A DNA stretch of 56,039 nucleotides. Origin: Polyangium sp. 15x6. Lineage in GTDB: Bacteria; Myxococcota_A; Polyangia; Polyangiales; Polyangiaceae. The position numbers and the translations under genes were made by a program. The notes under the pieces are model-generated. The model saw only the letters and a list, made by a program, of their open reading frames with translations, made no database searches and was not told where the DNA came from. This document shows, in pieces, positions 1 through 9,746 of this stretch. Every line of letters begins with the position of its first letter. Position 1 is the stretch's first letter. Location of the stretch: assembly GCF_029960785.1 (NCBI RefSeq), contig NZ_JASBQE010000078.1, forward strand, positions 1-56,039, given 5' to 3'.

Positions 1-2
1 CG

Positions 3-3000
3 GGCAAACCCAAGCCGGTGGTCAACGAGCACCGAGGGCTTTCCGCGCGGGTCGCATTCCTGCGCGAGCAGTTCGTGATTCATCCGAGCGATCGCGTGCT
101 CCAGAGCGCAGCGGTGGCCTTCGACGGGGCGATCATCGACTGGATGATTTCGCTCTGCAACGGCGCCGCGTGCGTGCTACCGAGCAATGCCTACGGCCCG
201 GTCGAGGGCATTGCGGAGTGCCTGGACAACCGGGGGGTCACCGTGTCGTTCATTCCCCCCGCGATGCTGCGGGTCCTGAACTGCCGCGCGCCCCATCTGC
301 GCCATATCACCCTGGCCGGCGACACCACCTCGCCCGCGCTCGTCGCGCAGTGGGCGAAGGGCCGGAGAGTGCTCAACTCCTACGGCCCTACCGAGTTCAG
401 CATCTTCGGCGCGCAAGCCTATTTCGACCCGGAACGCCCGGAGAATTTTTCGATCGGCCGACCGATTCACGGCGTGCACATCTACGTGCTCGATGGCGAA
501 AAGCGGCAGGTCCCCATCGGAATGGCCGGTGAGATCCACCTCGCCGGGGTGGGCCTGGCGCGTGGTTATCTCAATCGTCCGGGCATGACCGCAGAGCGGT
601 TCGTCCCGGATCCCTTCTCGAAGGAGCCCGGCGCCCGAATGTACTGCACCGGGGATCTCGCGCGCTGGAACGAGGACGGCGAGCTTCAGTTCTTGGGTCG
701 CGCCGATCACCAGGTGAAGATTCGAGGCTTCCGCGTCGAGGTGGGTGAAATCGAGGCGGTGCTCTCCTCACACTCCGCCGTGGGGTCGTGCGTCGTCGTG
801 GCGCGTGAAGACGCGCCGGGAGACAAACGCCTCGTCGCATACGTGGTGGCGAAGGACGGCGCTTGCACGGCAGGCGATCTGCGAGAGTGGATCCGCGCGA
901 GATTGCCGGAATACATGACGCCGTCGGCGTTCGTGTTCCTCGACAAACTGCCGCTCTCCACGAACGGCAAGGTAGACCGCACGGCGCTGCCATCGCCCGA
1001 GGCGACGCGCGACGCGGCGGAAACCTCGTACGTGGCGCCGCGGACCGAGACGGAGCGCGCGCTCGTGACCATCTGGGAAGAGCTGCTCGAGGTGCGGCCC
1101 ATCGGCGCGCACGACGACTTCTTCCTGCTCGGCGGCCACTCACTTTTGGCAGTGCGCCTCGTGTCCGCGGTGAAGGCGCGGCTCGGGCTCGGACTGAGCG
1201 TGGCCACGCTGTTTCAGCAATCGACGGTGGCCGCCCTGGCGGCGTCGCTGGACGGGATGGAGAAACAACCGGCGCCCGTGGCCGCGGTCTCCCCTTTGCC
1301 GCGCGGCACCGCCGATCCCGCGTACGCCGGCCTCTCGGGGACCGAGCGGCGAATGTGGTTCTTCGACAAACTATCCCCCGAGGCGCTGTCGTACCAGGTC
1401 CCGCAGACGTTCGTCATTCGAGGCGCGCTCTCGGAGCCGGCACTGCGCCAGAGCGTGACGTTGCTCGCGGAGCGCCACGAAATCCTGCGCACGACCTATC
1501 CCGAGGTCGACGGCCTGCCGAGACGCGTCGTGGCAAAGGGCGTATCGATTCCGGTGCGCGTGGATGACGTCTCGGCGCTGCCCCAAGCGGCGCGGGAAGC
1601 CGCCTTGCGCGCGCTCCTGGAAGCCGAGATCGGCGTTCGTTTCGACCTCGGTGCCGGGCCGCTGACACGCGTGCTCGTCGTGACCATGGCCGCCGAGCAC
1701 CATGTCGTGCTCGTCCTCCAGCACCACATCATCACCGACGAATGGTCCAGCGGCGTCCTGCTCTCCGAACTCTCGCGCTTGTACGAGGCGTGCTGCCGCG
1801 GCGGGCCTGCGAATCTGCCGGCGCTTTCGTACCAGTTCGCCGACTATGCACGAGCCGAGCAGGATGCGCTCACAGGAGGCGGTTTCGAGACCTCACGAGC
1901 GTACTGGAAGGACAAACTTGCCGGCGTGCCGCGGCTCCAGCTGCCCATTCTCCGCCCTGCCTCGGAGGGCGGCCCTGGCCCTGAAGCGAGCGTGACGCTC
2001 TGCATTCCTCAGCATGCGAGCAGCGCGCTACAGGCGCTCGCACGTGACCATGGCTGCACGCCGTTCATGGCGTGGTATGCCGTCCTCACGGCGGTCCTTT
2101 CGCGCTACAGCGGCCAGAAGGACTTCGGGCTCGGCGCGGTGATCGCGAATCGCGAGGTGCCGGGCACGGCAAACCTCCTCGGCTTCTTCACGAACACGGT
2201 CGTGCTGCGGACCGACCTTTCGGGGAACCCGACGTTTGGCGAGCTGCTCTCGACTGCGAGGCGCACGTCCGTGGAGGTCCACGAGCATCAGGCATTGCCG
2301 TTCGACGTGGTGGTGCAGGACCAGGGGTTGTCCAGGCACGGCGATGAGAACCCGCTGTATGACGTGCTTCTCTTCGATGTGTCGGCGCCGCATACCGGGA
2401 TCGCGGCGGGGTGGTCACCGCTCCTCGAAGCGATGTCCTCCAGTGTGACAACCGCGAAAAACGCGCTGGTGTTCGCCGTGGTCCGTGACGCGGAAGGGAC
2501 CAGCGTCCACCTGGCCTATGACACGACACGCGTGGACGATGCTGCGGCAAAGCGGCTGGGCGAGCACCTCCGCACCCTGCTCCTCGACGTCGTGGCGCAC
2601 CCTGACAAACCCCTGTCCGAGCTTGCCTTCCTGACCGAGGCGGAGCACGAGCAGCTCGCTGCCTGGAACGATACGGCGGCCGCGTATCCCGAGGGCAAGT
2701 GCATTCACGACCTCTTCGAGGAGCAGGCCGCACGAGCCCCCGACGCGGTGGCATTGGTATTCGCCGAGCAAGAGCTCACCTACCGGGAGCTCGACCAGCG
2801 CTCGAATCAGCTGGCCCACCACCTGCGCGCGCTCGGCGTGGGCTCGGAGGTGCTGGTGGGGCTATGCGTCGAGCGTTCGCTGGAGATGGTGGTGGGGCTG
2901 CTCGGCATCCTCAAGGCGGGCGGCGCGTACGTGCCGCTCGACCCCGGCTATCCGCGAGAGCGGCTGGCCTACATGCTGACGGACGCGCGGCCCGCGGTGC

Positions 3001-5783
3001 TGCTCACCCAGGGACGCCTCGAGGGCAAGCTTCCCGCGCACGCGTTTGTCACGGTACACCTCGATGCGAGCGCGCCCCCTTGGCAGGGTCAGCCGCTCAC
3101 GGCTCCCGGCGCCCAGGTAGGGCCGGAGAACGCGGCTTACGTCATCTACACGTCGGGCTCGACGGGGAGGCCCAAAGGCGTCCAGGTTCTGCACGGCGCG
3201 CTGACGAACCTGCTCCACGATTTCGCCGAAAAGATGGAGGTCGGGCCCCGGGACGTGATGCTGGCCGTCACGTCGCTGTCCTTCGATATCGCCGGGCTGG
3301 AGCTGTTCATGCCCTTGCTCCGGGGAGCCTCGGTCCACCTCGCGTCGCAAGAAGACGCGAGCAATGGGGAAGCGCTGGTGAGAGCCCTGGAGCGCGCGAC
3401 GATGATGCAGGCGACGCCTGCGACATGGCGCATGGTCATCGACGCAGGCTGGAAGGGCGGAAGGCCCCTGCAGGTGTTGTGCGGTGGAGAAGCGATGACG
3501 CCGGATCTCGCGGCCAAGCTCGCACGCCGGGCATCCTCGGTCAGAAACGTGTATGGGCCGACGGAGACCACGATCTGGTCTGCTCATCATCGCATCGACG
3601 CCGAGCAGAGCTACGTCCGGATCGGCCGAGGTATCGCCAATACGCAGCTCCACGTGGTCGACCGAAACCTGATGCAGGTCCCGGTGGGCATTCCTGGGGA
3701 GCTGTACATCGCGGGCGACGGGCTCGCGCGCGGCTATCTGGGGCGCCCCGGACTGACAGCGGAGCGGTTCGTCCCTGACCCGTTCTCGAATGTGCCCGGG
3801 GCGCGGATGTACCGCACGGGTGACCTCGCCCGATGGGACGCGAACGGAGAGCTGGAGTTCCTCGGGCGAATCGATCATCAGGTGAAGATCCGGGGTTTCC
3901 GCATCGAGCTCGGCGAAATCGAGGCGGTGCTGTCGTCCCATTCGGCGGTGCGAGCGTGCGCCGTGGTCGCATGGGAGTCCACGCCTGGCGACAAACGGCT
4001 GGTCGCGTACGTGGTGGCCGGAGAAGACGAATGCACGGAGAGCACGCTGCGCGAGCACCTTCAGGCCTCGCTGCCCGCATACATGGTCCCCTCTGTATTC
4101 GTGCGGCTGACGGCGCTGCCGCTGAATCCCAGCGGCAAGGTGGACCGCAAGGCGCTACCGGCACCGGAGATGACGCGTAGCGCGGCGGAGACCTCGTACG
4201 TGGCGCCGCGGACCGAGACGGAGCGCACGCTCGCCGAGCTATGGTCGCAGGTGCTGCAAGTCTCACCCGTCGGGATCCACGATAACTTCTTCCATCTCGG
4301 AGGGGACTCGATCCTCGCGATCCACGTGATAGGTCGCGCCAAACGAGCCGGCCTCCACGTGACCGTGCGCGACCTGTTCGCGCACCAGACGGTGGCGCAG
4401 TTCGCGCAGGCGGCGCGCAAAGAAAGCGCGGTCCTCGCGGAGCAGGGTGCCGTGACCGGGTCGGTCCCGCTGACGCCGATCCAGCATTGGTTCCTGGATG
4501 GAGATCCCGAGGATGCCCAGCATTTCAGTCCGGCAATGGTGTGGACGCCGCCGCCCGCGCTATTGCCGGAGATCGCCGCAGAGGCGCTGCGGATCCTCGC
4601 GGAGCAGCACGACGCATTGCGGCTCCGATATCGTCGTACCGACGCCGGGTGGGTGCAGGAGCACGAAGAGGGGGCGACCCTCGTGCTCGAGCGGGTGGAT
4701 CTGTCGTCGCTCCGGCCCTCGGCCCGTGATGCCGCCGTGAAGAAGGCAGCGGAGGTCCTGCAACGGGGCATGAACCTGGCCAGCGGCCCGATCTTCCGCG
4801 CTGCGTGGCTGGATATGGGCGAAGGCGGGGCGCGGCTGCTCCTCGCCATGCACCACCTCGTCACGGACATCGTGTCATGGCGCATCGTGTGCGAGGACGT
4901 GGAGCGCACCTGCGACGCATTGATCGCTGGGCGGACGCCGGATCTCGGACCCAAGACGACATCCCTTCGCCAATGGTCCGAGCGATTGCACGCGTTTGTC
5001 GGGGGCGGCGGTCTGTCGGAGGAGCTCGGGTACTGGCAGGCGCAATGCGCCGGCGGCGTGACGCCGGGCGCGCGGGACCGCGACGGCGCGGTGGGGACCT
5101 TCGGCGATAGCCGCACCCTGGAGGTGGAGCTGTCAGCGGCAGAGACCCGTGCGCTCCTCCACGACGTGGGTTCGGCGGGTAAAACGGAGATCCATGCGGT
5201 CCTTTTGTCGGCGTTCGCAGAGGGATTGAGCGCGTCCTCCGGGACGGATACGGTCTGCGTGGCACTGCAGCATCATGGTCGCGAGCCCGTGGTGGAGGAC
5301 GTCGACGTGTCCCGCACCGTGGGGTGGTTCTCGTCGCTGTTCCCGCTCTCGCTGCGCGTCCCTCCGGGGGAAGATCCCGCTCTGCTGCTGAATGGCGTGA
5401 AGGAGCAGCTCCGGTCGGTGCCAGGGCGGGGCGTGGGATACGGCTGGCTGCGGTATGCGCACCCGGACGAGGCCGTGCGCGCGTCGCTCACCGTGCCAAT
5501 GCCGGTGCTGTTCAACTATCTCGGGCAGCATGAGGCAGGCTCGACCTGGGAATTCGCGGGGACGGAGCACACGAGCGCGAGCCCGAACATGGCCTTGTTT
5601 CATGAGCTCGCATTGAGTGGCATCGTGATGCACGGGCGACTGCGGCTCACGTGGGGCTACAGCCTCGCGATGTACGAAAAATCGACGATAGAGAGGATCG
5701 CGGAAAAGGTCCTCTCTTCGCTGCGACGCCTCATCGCGCACTGCACCTCACGCTCGATCGCGGGGCAGCAATGTACGTCCTAG
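3..5783 (+). CDS. Non-ribosomal peptide synthetase, C-terminal part (A-PCP-C-A-PCP-E), 5' end outside window
   Basis: Large multidomain enzyme that builds a peptide on carrier domains. The window opens inside the first adenylation domain at its A3 loop (GKPKPV at nt 3-20). Domain order seen: A domain (YGPTE near nt 382, NGKVDR near 965), carrier domain with GGHSLL (Ser near 1140), condensation domain with HHIITDEW (near 1721-1745), second A domain (TSGSTGRPKG near 3151, YGPTETTIW near 3553), second carrier with GGDSIL (near 4302), and an epimerization domain with HHLVTDIVSW (near 4853) and FNYLGQ (near 5512). The GGDS form of the second carrier is typical before an E domain. Aligned by eye to the GrsA pocket, the second A domain reads D-I-L-Q-L-G-V-I-W(-K), close to the glycine code as I recall it; the first reads D-G-I-F-T-A-S-I-F(-K), which I do not recognise. 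The protein ends in the E domain with no thioesterase. The exporter genes follow directly. Confidence 0.96.
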   Translation, partial: GKPKPVVNEHRGLSARVAFLREQFVIHPSDRVLQSAAVAFDGAIIDWMISLCNGAACVLPSNAYGPVEGIAECLDNRGVTVSFIPPAMLRVLNCRAPHLRHITLAGDTTSPALVAQWAKGRRVLNSYGPTEFSIFGAQAYFDPERPENFSIGRPIHGVHIYVLDGEKRQVPIGMAGEIHLAGVGLARGYLNRPGMTAERFVPDPFSKEPGARMYCTGDLARWNEDGELQFLGRADHQVKIRGFRVEVGEIEAVLSSHSAVGSCVVVAREDAPGDKRLVAYVVAKDGACTAGDLREWIRARLPEYMTPSAFVFLDKLPLSTNGKVDRTALPSPEATRDAAETSYVAPRTETERALVTIWEELLEVRPIGAHDDFFLLGGHSLLAVRLVSAVKARLGLGLSVATLFQQSTVAALAASLDGMEKQPAPVAAVSPLPRGTADPAYAGLSGTERRMWFFDKLSPEALSYQVPQTFVIRGALSEPALRQSVTLLAERHEILRTTYPEVDGLPRRVVAKGVSIPVRVDDVSALPQAAREAALRALLEAEIGVRFDLGAGPLTRVLVVTMAAEHHVVLVLQHHIITDEWSSGVLLSELSRLYEACCRGGPANLPALSYQFADYARAEQDALTGGGFETSRAYWKDKLAGVPRLQLPILRPASEGGPGPEASVTLCIPQHASSALQALARDHGCTPFMAWYAVLTAVLSRYSGQKDFGLGAVIANREVPGTANLLGFFTNTVVLRTDLSGNPTFGELLSTARRTSVEVHEHQALPFDVVVQDQGLSRHGDENPLYDVLLFDVSAPHTGIAAGWSPLLEAMSSSVTTAKNALVFAVVRDAEGTSVHLAYDTTRVDDAAAKRLGEHLRTLLLDVVAHPDKPLSELAFLTEAEHEQLAAWNDTAAAYPEGKCIHDLFEEQAARAPDAVALVFAEQELTYRELDQRSNQLAHHLRALGVGSEVLVGLCVERSLEMVVGLLGILKAGGAYVPLDPGYPRERLAYMLTDARPAVLLTQGRLEGKLPAHAFVTVHLDASAPPWQGQPLTAPGAQVGPENAAYVIYTSGSTGRPKGVQVLHGALTNLLHDFAEKMEVGPRDVMLAVTSLSFDIAGLELFMPLLRGASVHLASQEDASNGEALVRALERATMMQATPATWRMVIDAGWKGGRPLQVLCGGEAMTPDLAAKLARRASSVRNVYGPTETTIWSAHHRIDAEQSYVRIGRGIANTQLHVVDRNLMQVPVGIPGELYIAGDGLARGYLGRPGLTAERFVPDPFSNVPGARMYRTGDLARWDANGELEFLGRIDHQVKIRGFRIELGEIEAVLSSHSAVRACAVVAWESTPGDKRLVAYVVAGEDECTESTLREHLQASLPAYMVPSVFVRLTALPLNPSGKVDRKALPAPEMTRSAAETSYVAPRTETERTLAELWSQVLQVSPVGIHDNFFHLGGDSILAIHVIGRAKRAGLHVTVRDLFAHQTVAQFAQAARKESAVLAEQGAVTGSVPLTPIQHWFLDGDPEDAQHFSPAMVWTPPPALLPEIAAEALRILAEQHDALRLRYRRTDAGWVQEHEEGATLVLERVDLSSLRPSARDAAVKKAAEVLQRGMNLASGPIFRAAWLDMGEGGARLLLAMHHLVTDIVSWRIVCEDVERTCDALIAGRTPDLGPKTTSLRQWSERLHAFVGGGGLSEELGYWQAQCAGGVTPGARDRDGAVGTFGDSRTLEVELSAAETRALLHDVGSAGKTEIHAVLLSAFAEGLSASSGTDTVCVALQHHGREPVVEDVDVSRTVGWFSSLFPLSLRVPPGEDPALLLNGVKEQLRSVPGRGVGYGWLRYAHPDEAVRASLTVPMPVLFNYLGQHEAGSTWEFAGTEHTSASPNMALFHELALSGIVMHGRLRLTWGYSLAMYEKSTIERIAEKVLSSLRRLIAHCTSRSIAGQQCTS

Positions 5784-7402
5784 AGCTTCTCCTCGAGGAG
5801 GCGAAGGGGGAGCGGGCTGCCATCCTGGCCGTCGCAACGATGGGGGGTATCGCGAACGCGCTCCTCCTCGTCGGCGCCAATGTCCTCGCCGGGTCCCCGG
5901 AGCAGGCGGACCTGCGGGCGCTTTTCCTGTTCGGGTCGACGATGGCCCTCTATATCCTCGGCGCTCGAGCGACGTACCACCGGACGACGTCCCTCGTCGA
6001 GGCTGTGCTCCACCGCATCAGGACGAGAATCGTCTCGAAAATCGAGCGAACCGAGCTCGAGGGGCTCGAGCGCATCGGGACCGCAGAGATCTTCGATCGC
6101 GTCACGGAGAACATGTCCGTCGTGTCGGAGCAAGGGTGGGTGCTCGGGAGCTTCCTGCAGGCGCTCTTCGTCCTCGTGTTCGGGCTCGTTTACATTGCGT
6201 GGATCTCGCCGCCCGCCTTCGCGCTGATCGCGCTCATGTTGGTGTTCGGGTTCTTCATCGTTCAATACAGATTCGAAGAGGTCGTCGATGTGCTGCGCCA
6301 GATGGGGCAGCTACGGCTCGAGCTCTTCGATAGGGTCATGGATCTGCTGAAGGGCTTCAAAGAAGCCAAGTTCAGCCGCCGGCGCGGGCGTGAGATCCAC
6401 GACGATATCGTGGGGATGGCCGAGTCCCTCCGCACCGGCGCCGTGAGGACGGCCGAGGGGCTCAGCGGCGTCTTGGTCATGCCCAACTGCGTCCTGTACA
6501 TCCTGCTGGGGGCGGTCATCTTCACCATGCCCAGGTACGTCGACGTGGATACCGAGACCATGGCCAGCCTGGTCACGTGCACCGCGTTCGTGTGGGGCCC
6601 CTTCACCAGCGTGGCCGGAGGACTCAACGCAGTGTTTCGCTCCAGCGTCGCATTCGAACAGATCCGGGCGCTGGAGGAGAAGCTCGATGAGGCCGTTCAG
6701 CGAGCGGCCGTCCAGAAGACCGAGGATCCGTGGAACGGTCGCATCGGCACCCTCTCGACGCGCGATATCGTGTACGAGTATCCCGCAGGCAACGGAGACA
6801 GGAGCTTCCGCGTCGGCCCCCTGAGCCTCGACATCGAGCCGGGCGAGGTCGTTTTCCTCGTCGGTGGGAACGGGAGCGGCAAATCGACGCTGCTCAAGGT
6901 GCTCACGGGGCTCTACCCGCGGAGCGGCGGAGAGCTGCGCGTCGGCGGTGTCCTCGTCCAGCCGGAGAACGTGGCCGCGTACCGAGAGATGATTTCGGCA
7001 ATCTATTCGGACTTCCACCTCTTCTCCAAGCTCTATGGCATGCTCGACGCGGAGCCGGAGGCGGTGCGCGCGCTGCTCGCGCAGATGGGCCTCGAGGGGA
7101 AGACCTCTTTCGAGAAGCAGCAATTTACCCGGCGCAATCTGTCGACCGGCCAGCGCAGGCGCATGGCCACGATCATGACACTCCTCGAAGATCGCCCCGT
7201 TTACGTATTCGACGAGTGGGCCGCCGATCAGGACCCTGGATTCCGCAGGTACTTCTACGAGGAGCTCGTGCCCGCGCTGAAGGGCCGGGGCAAGACGGTC
7301 ATCGCCGTCACCCACGATGATCGCTACTTTCATTGCGCGGACCGCGTCATCAAGCTGAGCTACGGGAAGGTCCAGGCGACCCCCCGAATGGATGCGCCTT
7401 GA
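5771..7402 (+). CDS. Cyclic peptide export ABC transporter (SyrD/PvdE-like), copy 1
   Basis: Fused membrane plus ATPase half-transporter of 543 residues, the usual size for the cyclic-peptide/siderophore exporter family. Roughly the first 300 residues are hydrophobic with several membrane spans. The C-terminal nucleotide-binding domain has Walker A GGNGSGKST (about residue 365), signature LSTGQ (about 456), Walker B VYVFDEW (about 476) and an H-loop VTHDD (about 513). The ATG at 5771 lies 13 nt inside the end of the synthetase gene, and the next gene aligns with it from this point (LELLLEEAKGER against VDLITQEAGGER), which supports this start. Its likely role is secretion of the peptide made by the upstream synthetase across the inner membrane; this follows from family and position, the substrate is not known. 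Confidence 0.93.
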   Translation: MYVLELLLEEAKGERAAILAVATMGGIANALLLVGANVLAGSPEQADLRALFLFGSTMALYILGARATYHRTTSLVEAVLHRIRTRIVSKIERTELEGLERIGTAEIFDRVTENMSVVSEQGWVLGSFLQALFVLVFGLVYIAWISPPAFALIALMLVFGFFIVQYRFEEVVDVLRQMGQLRLELFDRVMDLLKGFKEAKFSRRRGREIHDDIVGMAESLRTGAVRTAEGLSGVLVMPNCVLYILLGAVIFTMPRYVDVDTETMASLVTCTAFVWGPFTSVAGGLNAVFRSSVAFEQIRALEEKLDEAVQRAAVQKTEDPWNGRIGTLSTRDIVYEYPAGNGDRSFRVGPLSLDIEPGEVVFLVGGNGSGKSTLLKVLTGLYPRSGGELRVGGVLVQPENVAAYREMISAIYSDFHLFSKLYGMLDAEPEAVRALLAQMGLEGKTSFEKQQFTRRNLSTGQRRRMATIMTLLEDRPVYVFDEWAADQDPGFRRYFYEELVPALKGRGKTVIAVTHDDRYFHCADRVIKLSYGKVQATPRMDAP

Positions 7403-9024
7403 CGATCGTCGATCTCATCACCCAGGAGGCGGGTGGCGAGCGCCGTCGCATTCTCATGGCGGCGTGCGTGGCGGGCGCCACGAGCATGTTCGTGCTCATC
7501 GGGGCGAACGTCGTCGCCGGCGCGCCGGAGCTTTCGGGGCTGCCTGCGGCCGGCCTCTTCGCGCTCGTCGTCGCCGGCCATTATCTCAGCGCCAAGTACG
7601 TGTACTACCGGACGGCCACGGTCGTGGAATCGGCGCTGCACCGGATCAAGATCAGGATCGTCGACAAGCTCGAAAAGGCGGACATCCAGGGCGTCGAGCG
7701 CATCGGCACCGCAGAGATCCACGACGGGATCACCGAAAACCTGAGCGTCGTGTCCAACTACGGGCCGCTGATATCGGCCTTCTTGCAAGCGGCCCTCATC
7801 CTTGCATTCGCGGTGCTGTACGTCGCCTGGCTCTCCTTGCCGACCTTCATCGCCATCACGTTCTTGCTCACCATCGGCTACTCGACGTACCGAGACAGGG
7901 CCAAGGAGCTCGAGCGCTATCTGCAGCGCCTCGGGGACGCACGCGTCGCGTTCTTCGATCGGCTCACGGACCTCTTGAAGGGCTTCAAGGAGGTCAAGCT
8001 CAGCCGCCGGCGCGGCCGCGACATCCGCACCGACATCGAGCGGTCATCGGAGGCGTTGCAGGGCTTCAACCTGAAGTCCGGCGAGATGAACGGCGACAAT
8101 TTCATCTTCGCCAGCAGCAACCTCTATGCGCTGCTCGGCGTCATCGTCATCGTCATTCCGCAGCACATCGACGTGGACTCCTCGACGCTGATCGGTATCG
8201 TCGCGGCCATCCTGTTCCTCTGGGGGCCCATGACCGTGCTGATCACGGGGGCGCCCGCATACATCCGCTCGAATGTGGCGCTGGACAGGGCGCGGACGCT
8301 GGAGGAAAAGCTCGACAAGGCCATCCAGGAGACACGAATCGCGCTGGACGTCGAGGACGCGTGGCAAGGCGGATTCGGCGCGATCGCTGGGCGCGGCATC
8401 GAATTCGAATACGTCTCCGATGACAGCGACGGCGCGTTCCGCATCGGCCCCCTCGACGTCGACATCGCGGAAGGCGAGATCGTGTTCATCGTCGGCGGAA
8501 ACGGGAGCGGCAAGTCGACGGCCCTCAAGGTGCTCACGGGGCTGTATCCGCCGACGGGCGGTGAGCTCCTGGTCGGCGGGATACGTGTCGATTCCGGCAA
8601 CGTGGCCGCATATCGCGAGAAAATCTCGGCCATCTACTCGGACTTCCACCTGTTCGCCAAGCTCTATGGGCTGCTCGACGTCGACCCGGCGGCCGTGCAT
8701 CGGCTCATCGCGCAGATGGATCTCAAGCAGAAGACGTCGTTCGAGAACCAGGGTTTCACGAACCGCAATCTCTCCACCGGACAGCGCAAACGCCTGGCCA
8801 TGATCGTGGCGCTCCTCGAGGACCGGCCCATCTGTGTGTTCGACGAATGGGCCGCAGATCAGGACCCCGAGTTCCGCGCCTACTTCTACGAAGAGCTTTT
8901 GCCGGCAATGAAGCAGCGAGGGAAGACGGTCATTGCAGTCACCCACGACGACCGATTCTTCCACTGTGCGGATCGAGTGATCACCATGGAGTATGGCCGT
9001 ATTCGGTCTGTGGAACGCGCATGA
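7399..9024 (+). CDS. Cyclic peptide export ABC transporter (SyrD/PvdE-like), copy 2
   Basis: Tandem paralogue of the preceding exporter, 541 residues, with the same order of membrane domain then ATPase: Walker A GGNGSGKST (about residue 364), LSTGQ (about 457), VFDEWAADQDP and VTHDD. Homology to copy 1 starts at a TTG codon overlapping the previous stop (TTGA, 7399-7402), so translation is probably coupled and starts at TTG. An upstream in-frame ATG at 7333 lies inside the previous gene and would add unrelated residues. The ATPase halves of the two copies are much alike and the membrane halves diverge more, which fits either a heterodimeric exporter or two homodimers of different specificity. 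Confidence 0.92.
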   Translation: MTIVDLITQEAGGERRRILMAACVAGATSMFVLIGANVVAGAPELSGLPAAGLFALVVAGHYLSAKYVYYRTATVVESALHRIKIRIVDKLEKADIQGVERIGTAEIHDGITENLSVVSNYGPLISAFLQAALILAFAVLYVAWLSLPTFIAITFLLTIGYSTYRDRAKELERYLQRLGDARVAFFDRLTDLLKGFKEVKLSRRRGRDIRTDIERSSEALQGFNLKSGEMNGDNFIFASSNLYALLGVIVIVIPQHIDVDSSTLIGIVAAILFLWGPMTVLITGAPAYIRSNVALDRARTLEEKLDKAIQETRIALDVEDAWQGGFGAIAGRGIEFEYVSDDSDGAFRIGPLDVDIAEGEIVFIVGGNGSGKSTALKVLTGLYPPTGGELLVGGIRVDSGNVAAYREKISAIYSDFHLFAKLYGLLDVDPAAVHRLIAQMDLKQKTSFENQGFTNRNLSTGQRKRLAMIVALLEDRPICVFDEWAADQDPEFRAYFYEELLPAMKQRGKTVIAVTHDDRFFHCADRVITMEYGRIRSVERA

Positions 9025-9746
9025 ACCCGAGCATCGAGACATTGGCCCATGAGCCTGTATTGATCAGCGCAAACCAGCTCGTCGAGCAGAGCGCCGGTCT
9101 GCCGGCGGCTGCCCGCGCGCAGCTGCTCGAGGTGCTGGCCTGGCTCCAGACCTCCATCGCCAAACCGGATCCGCAGATCGGTCGCAAGGGCCACGTGTGT
9201 CCCTTCGTCGGGCCTGCCCTGACCCGCTTTCGGTCCATCCGTTTTCATGTGTACCAGGGCGAGCTCCGCCCGGCCGCCGTGGAGCCGGTGCTGCGCGCGC
9301 TTGCGGCGCGCTTTCCGACGCTGCCGCCCGCCACCGAGGTCGGCCGCGAGTTCCGCGCCATCCTGACCTTGTTTCCGGGCCTGCCCCACGACGGGGGGCC
9401 GCTGCTGATCGACCCCGTGCACGAGGCGCTGAAGCCCGAGATCACGGCCCAGGGGTTGATGATAGGCCAATTCTACCCCGGCTGCCTCGAGCCCGGCTTG
9501 CACAATCCCGATTACCGCCCCCTCGAGGCACCGCACCCGATGCTGGTGATTCGCTCGATGCAGCTCACCGATCTGATGTTCTTGTTCTCGCGCCCGGAGT
9601 GCCTGCGCGCGTACGTCCGGAAGTTCGGCGTCTCCTCCCGCGACGAGCTCATGGCGCGCGTCGCAGCCGCCGACATCCCCAAGATGCCGACGCTCTGGGA
9701 AGCGGTCGTGGACGCCGCGTTTCCACCCGAGGCGAACGTCGATTGA
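9021..9746 (+). CDS. Conserved hypothetical protein of the peptide cluster (possibly DUF6875-like)
   Basis: A 241-residue protein with no obvious signal peptide or membrane span. It starts at the ATG of an ATGA overlap with the exporter stop, so it belongs to the same transcript. Visible features are a GHVCPFVGPALTR segment near residue 58, a GQFYPGC motif near residue 152 and a PHPMLVIRSM strand. I recall a CPF-containing family, DUF6875, occurring near peptide synthetases, but I am not certain of the assignment. It is probably a cytoplasmic enzyme or accessory protein of the peptide pathway; the catalytic role is unknown. Confidence 0.85.
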   Translation: MNPSIETLAHEPVLISANQLVEQSAGLPAAARAQLLEVLAWLQTSIAKPDPQIGRKGHVCPFVGPALTRFRSIRFHVYQGELRPAAVEPVLRALAARFPTLPPATEVGREFRAILTLFPGLPHDGGPLLIDPVHEALKPEITAQGLMIGQFYPGCLEPGLHNPDYRPLEAPHPMLVIRSMQLTDLMFLFSRPECLRAYVRKFGVSSRDELMARVAAADIPKMPTLWEAVVDAAFPPEANVD

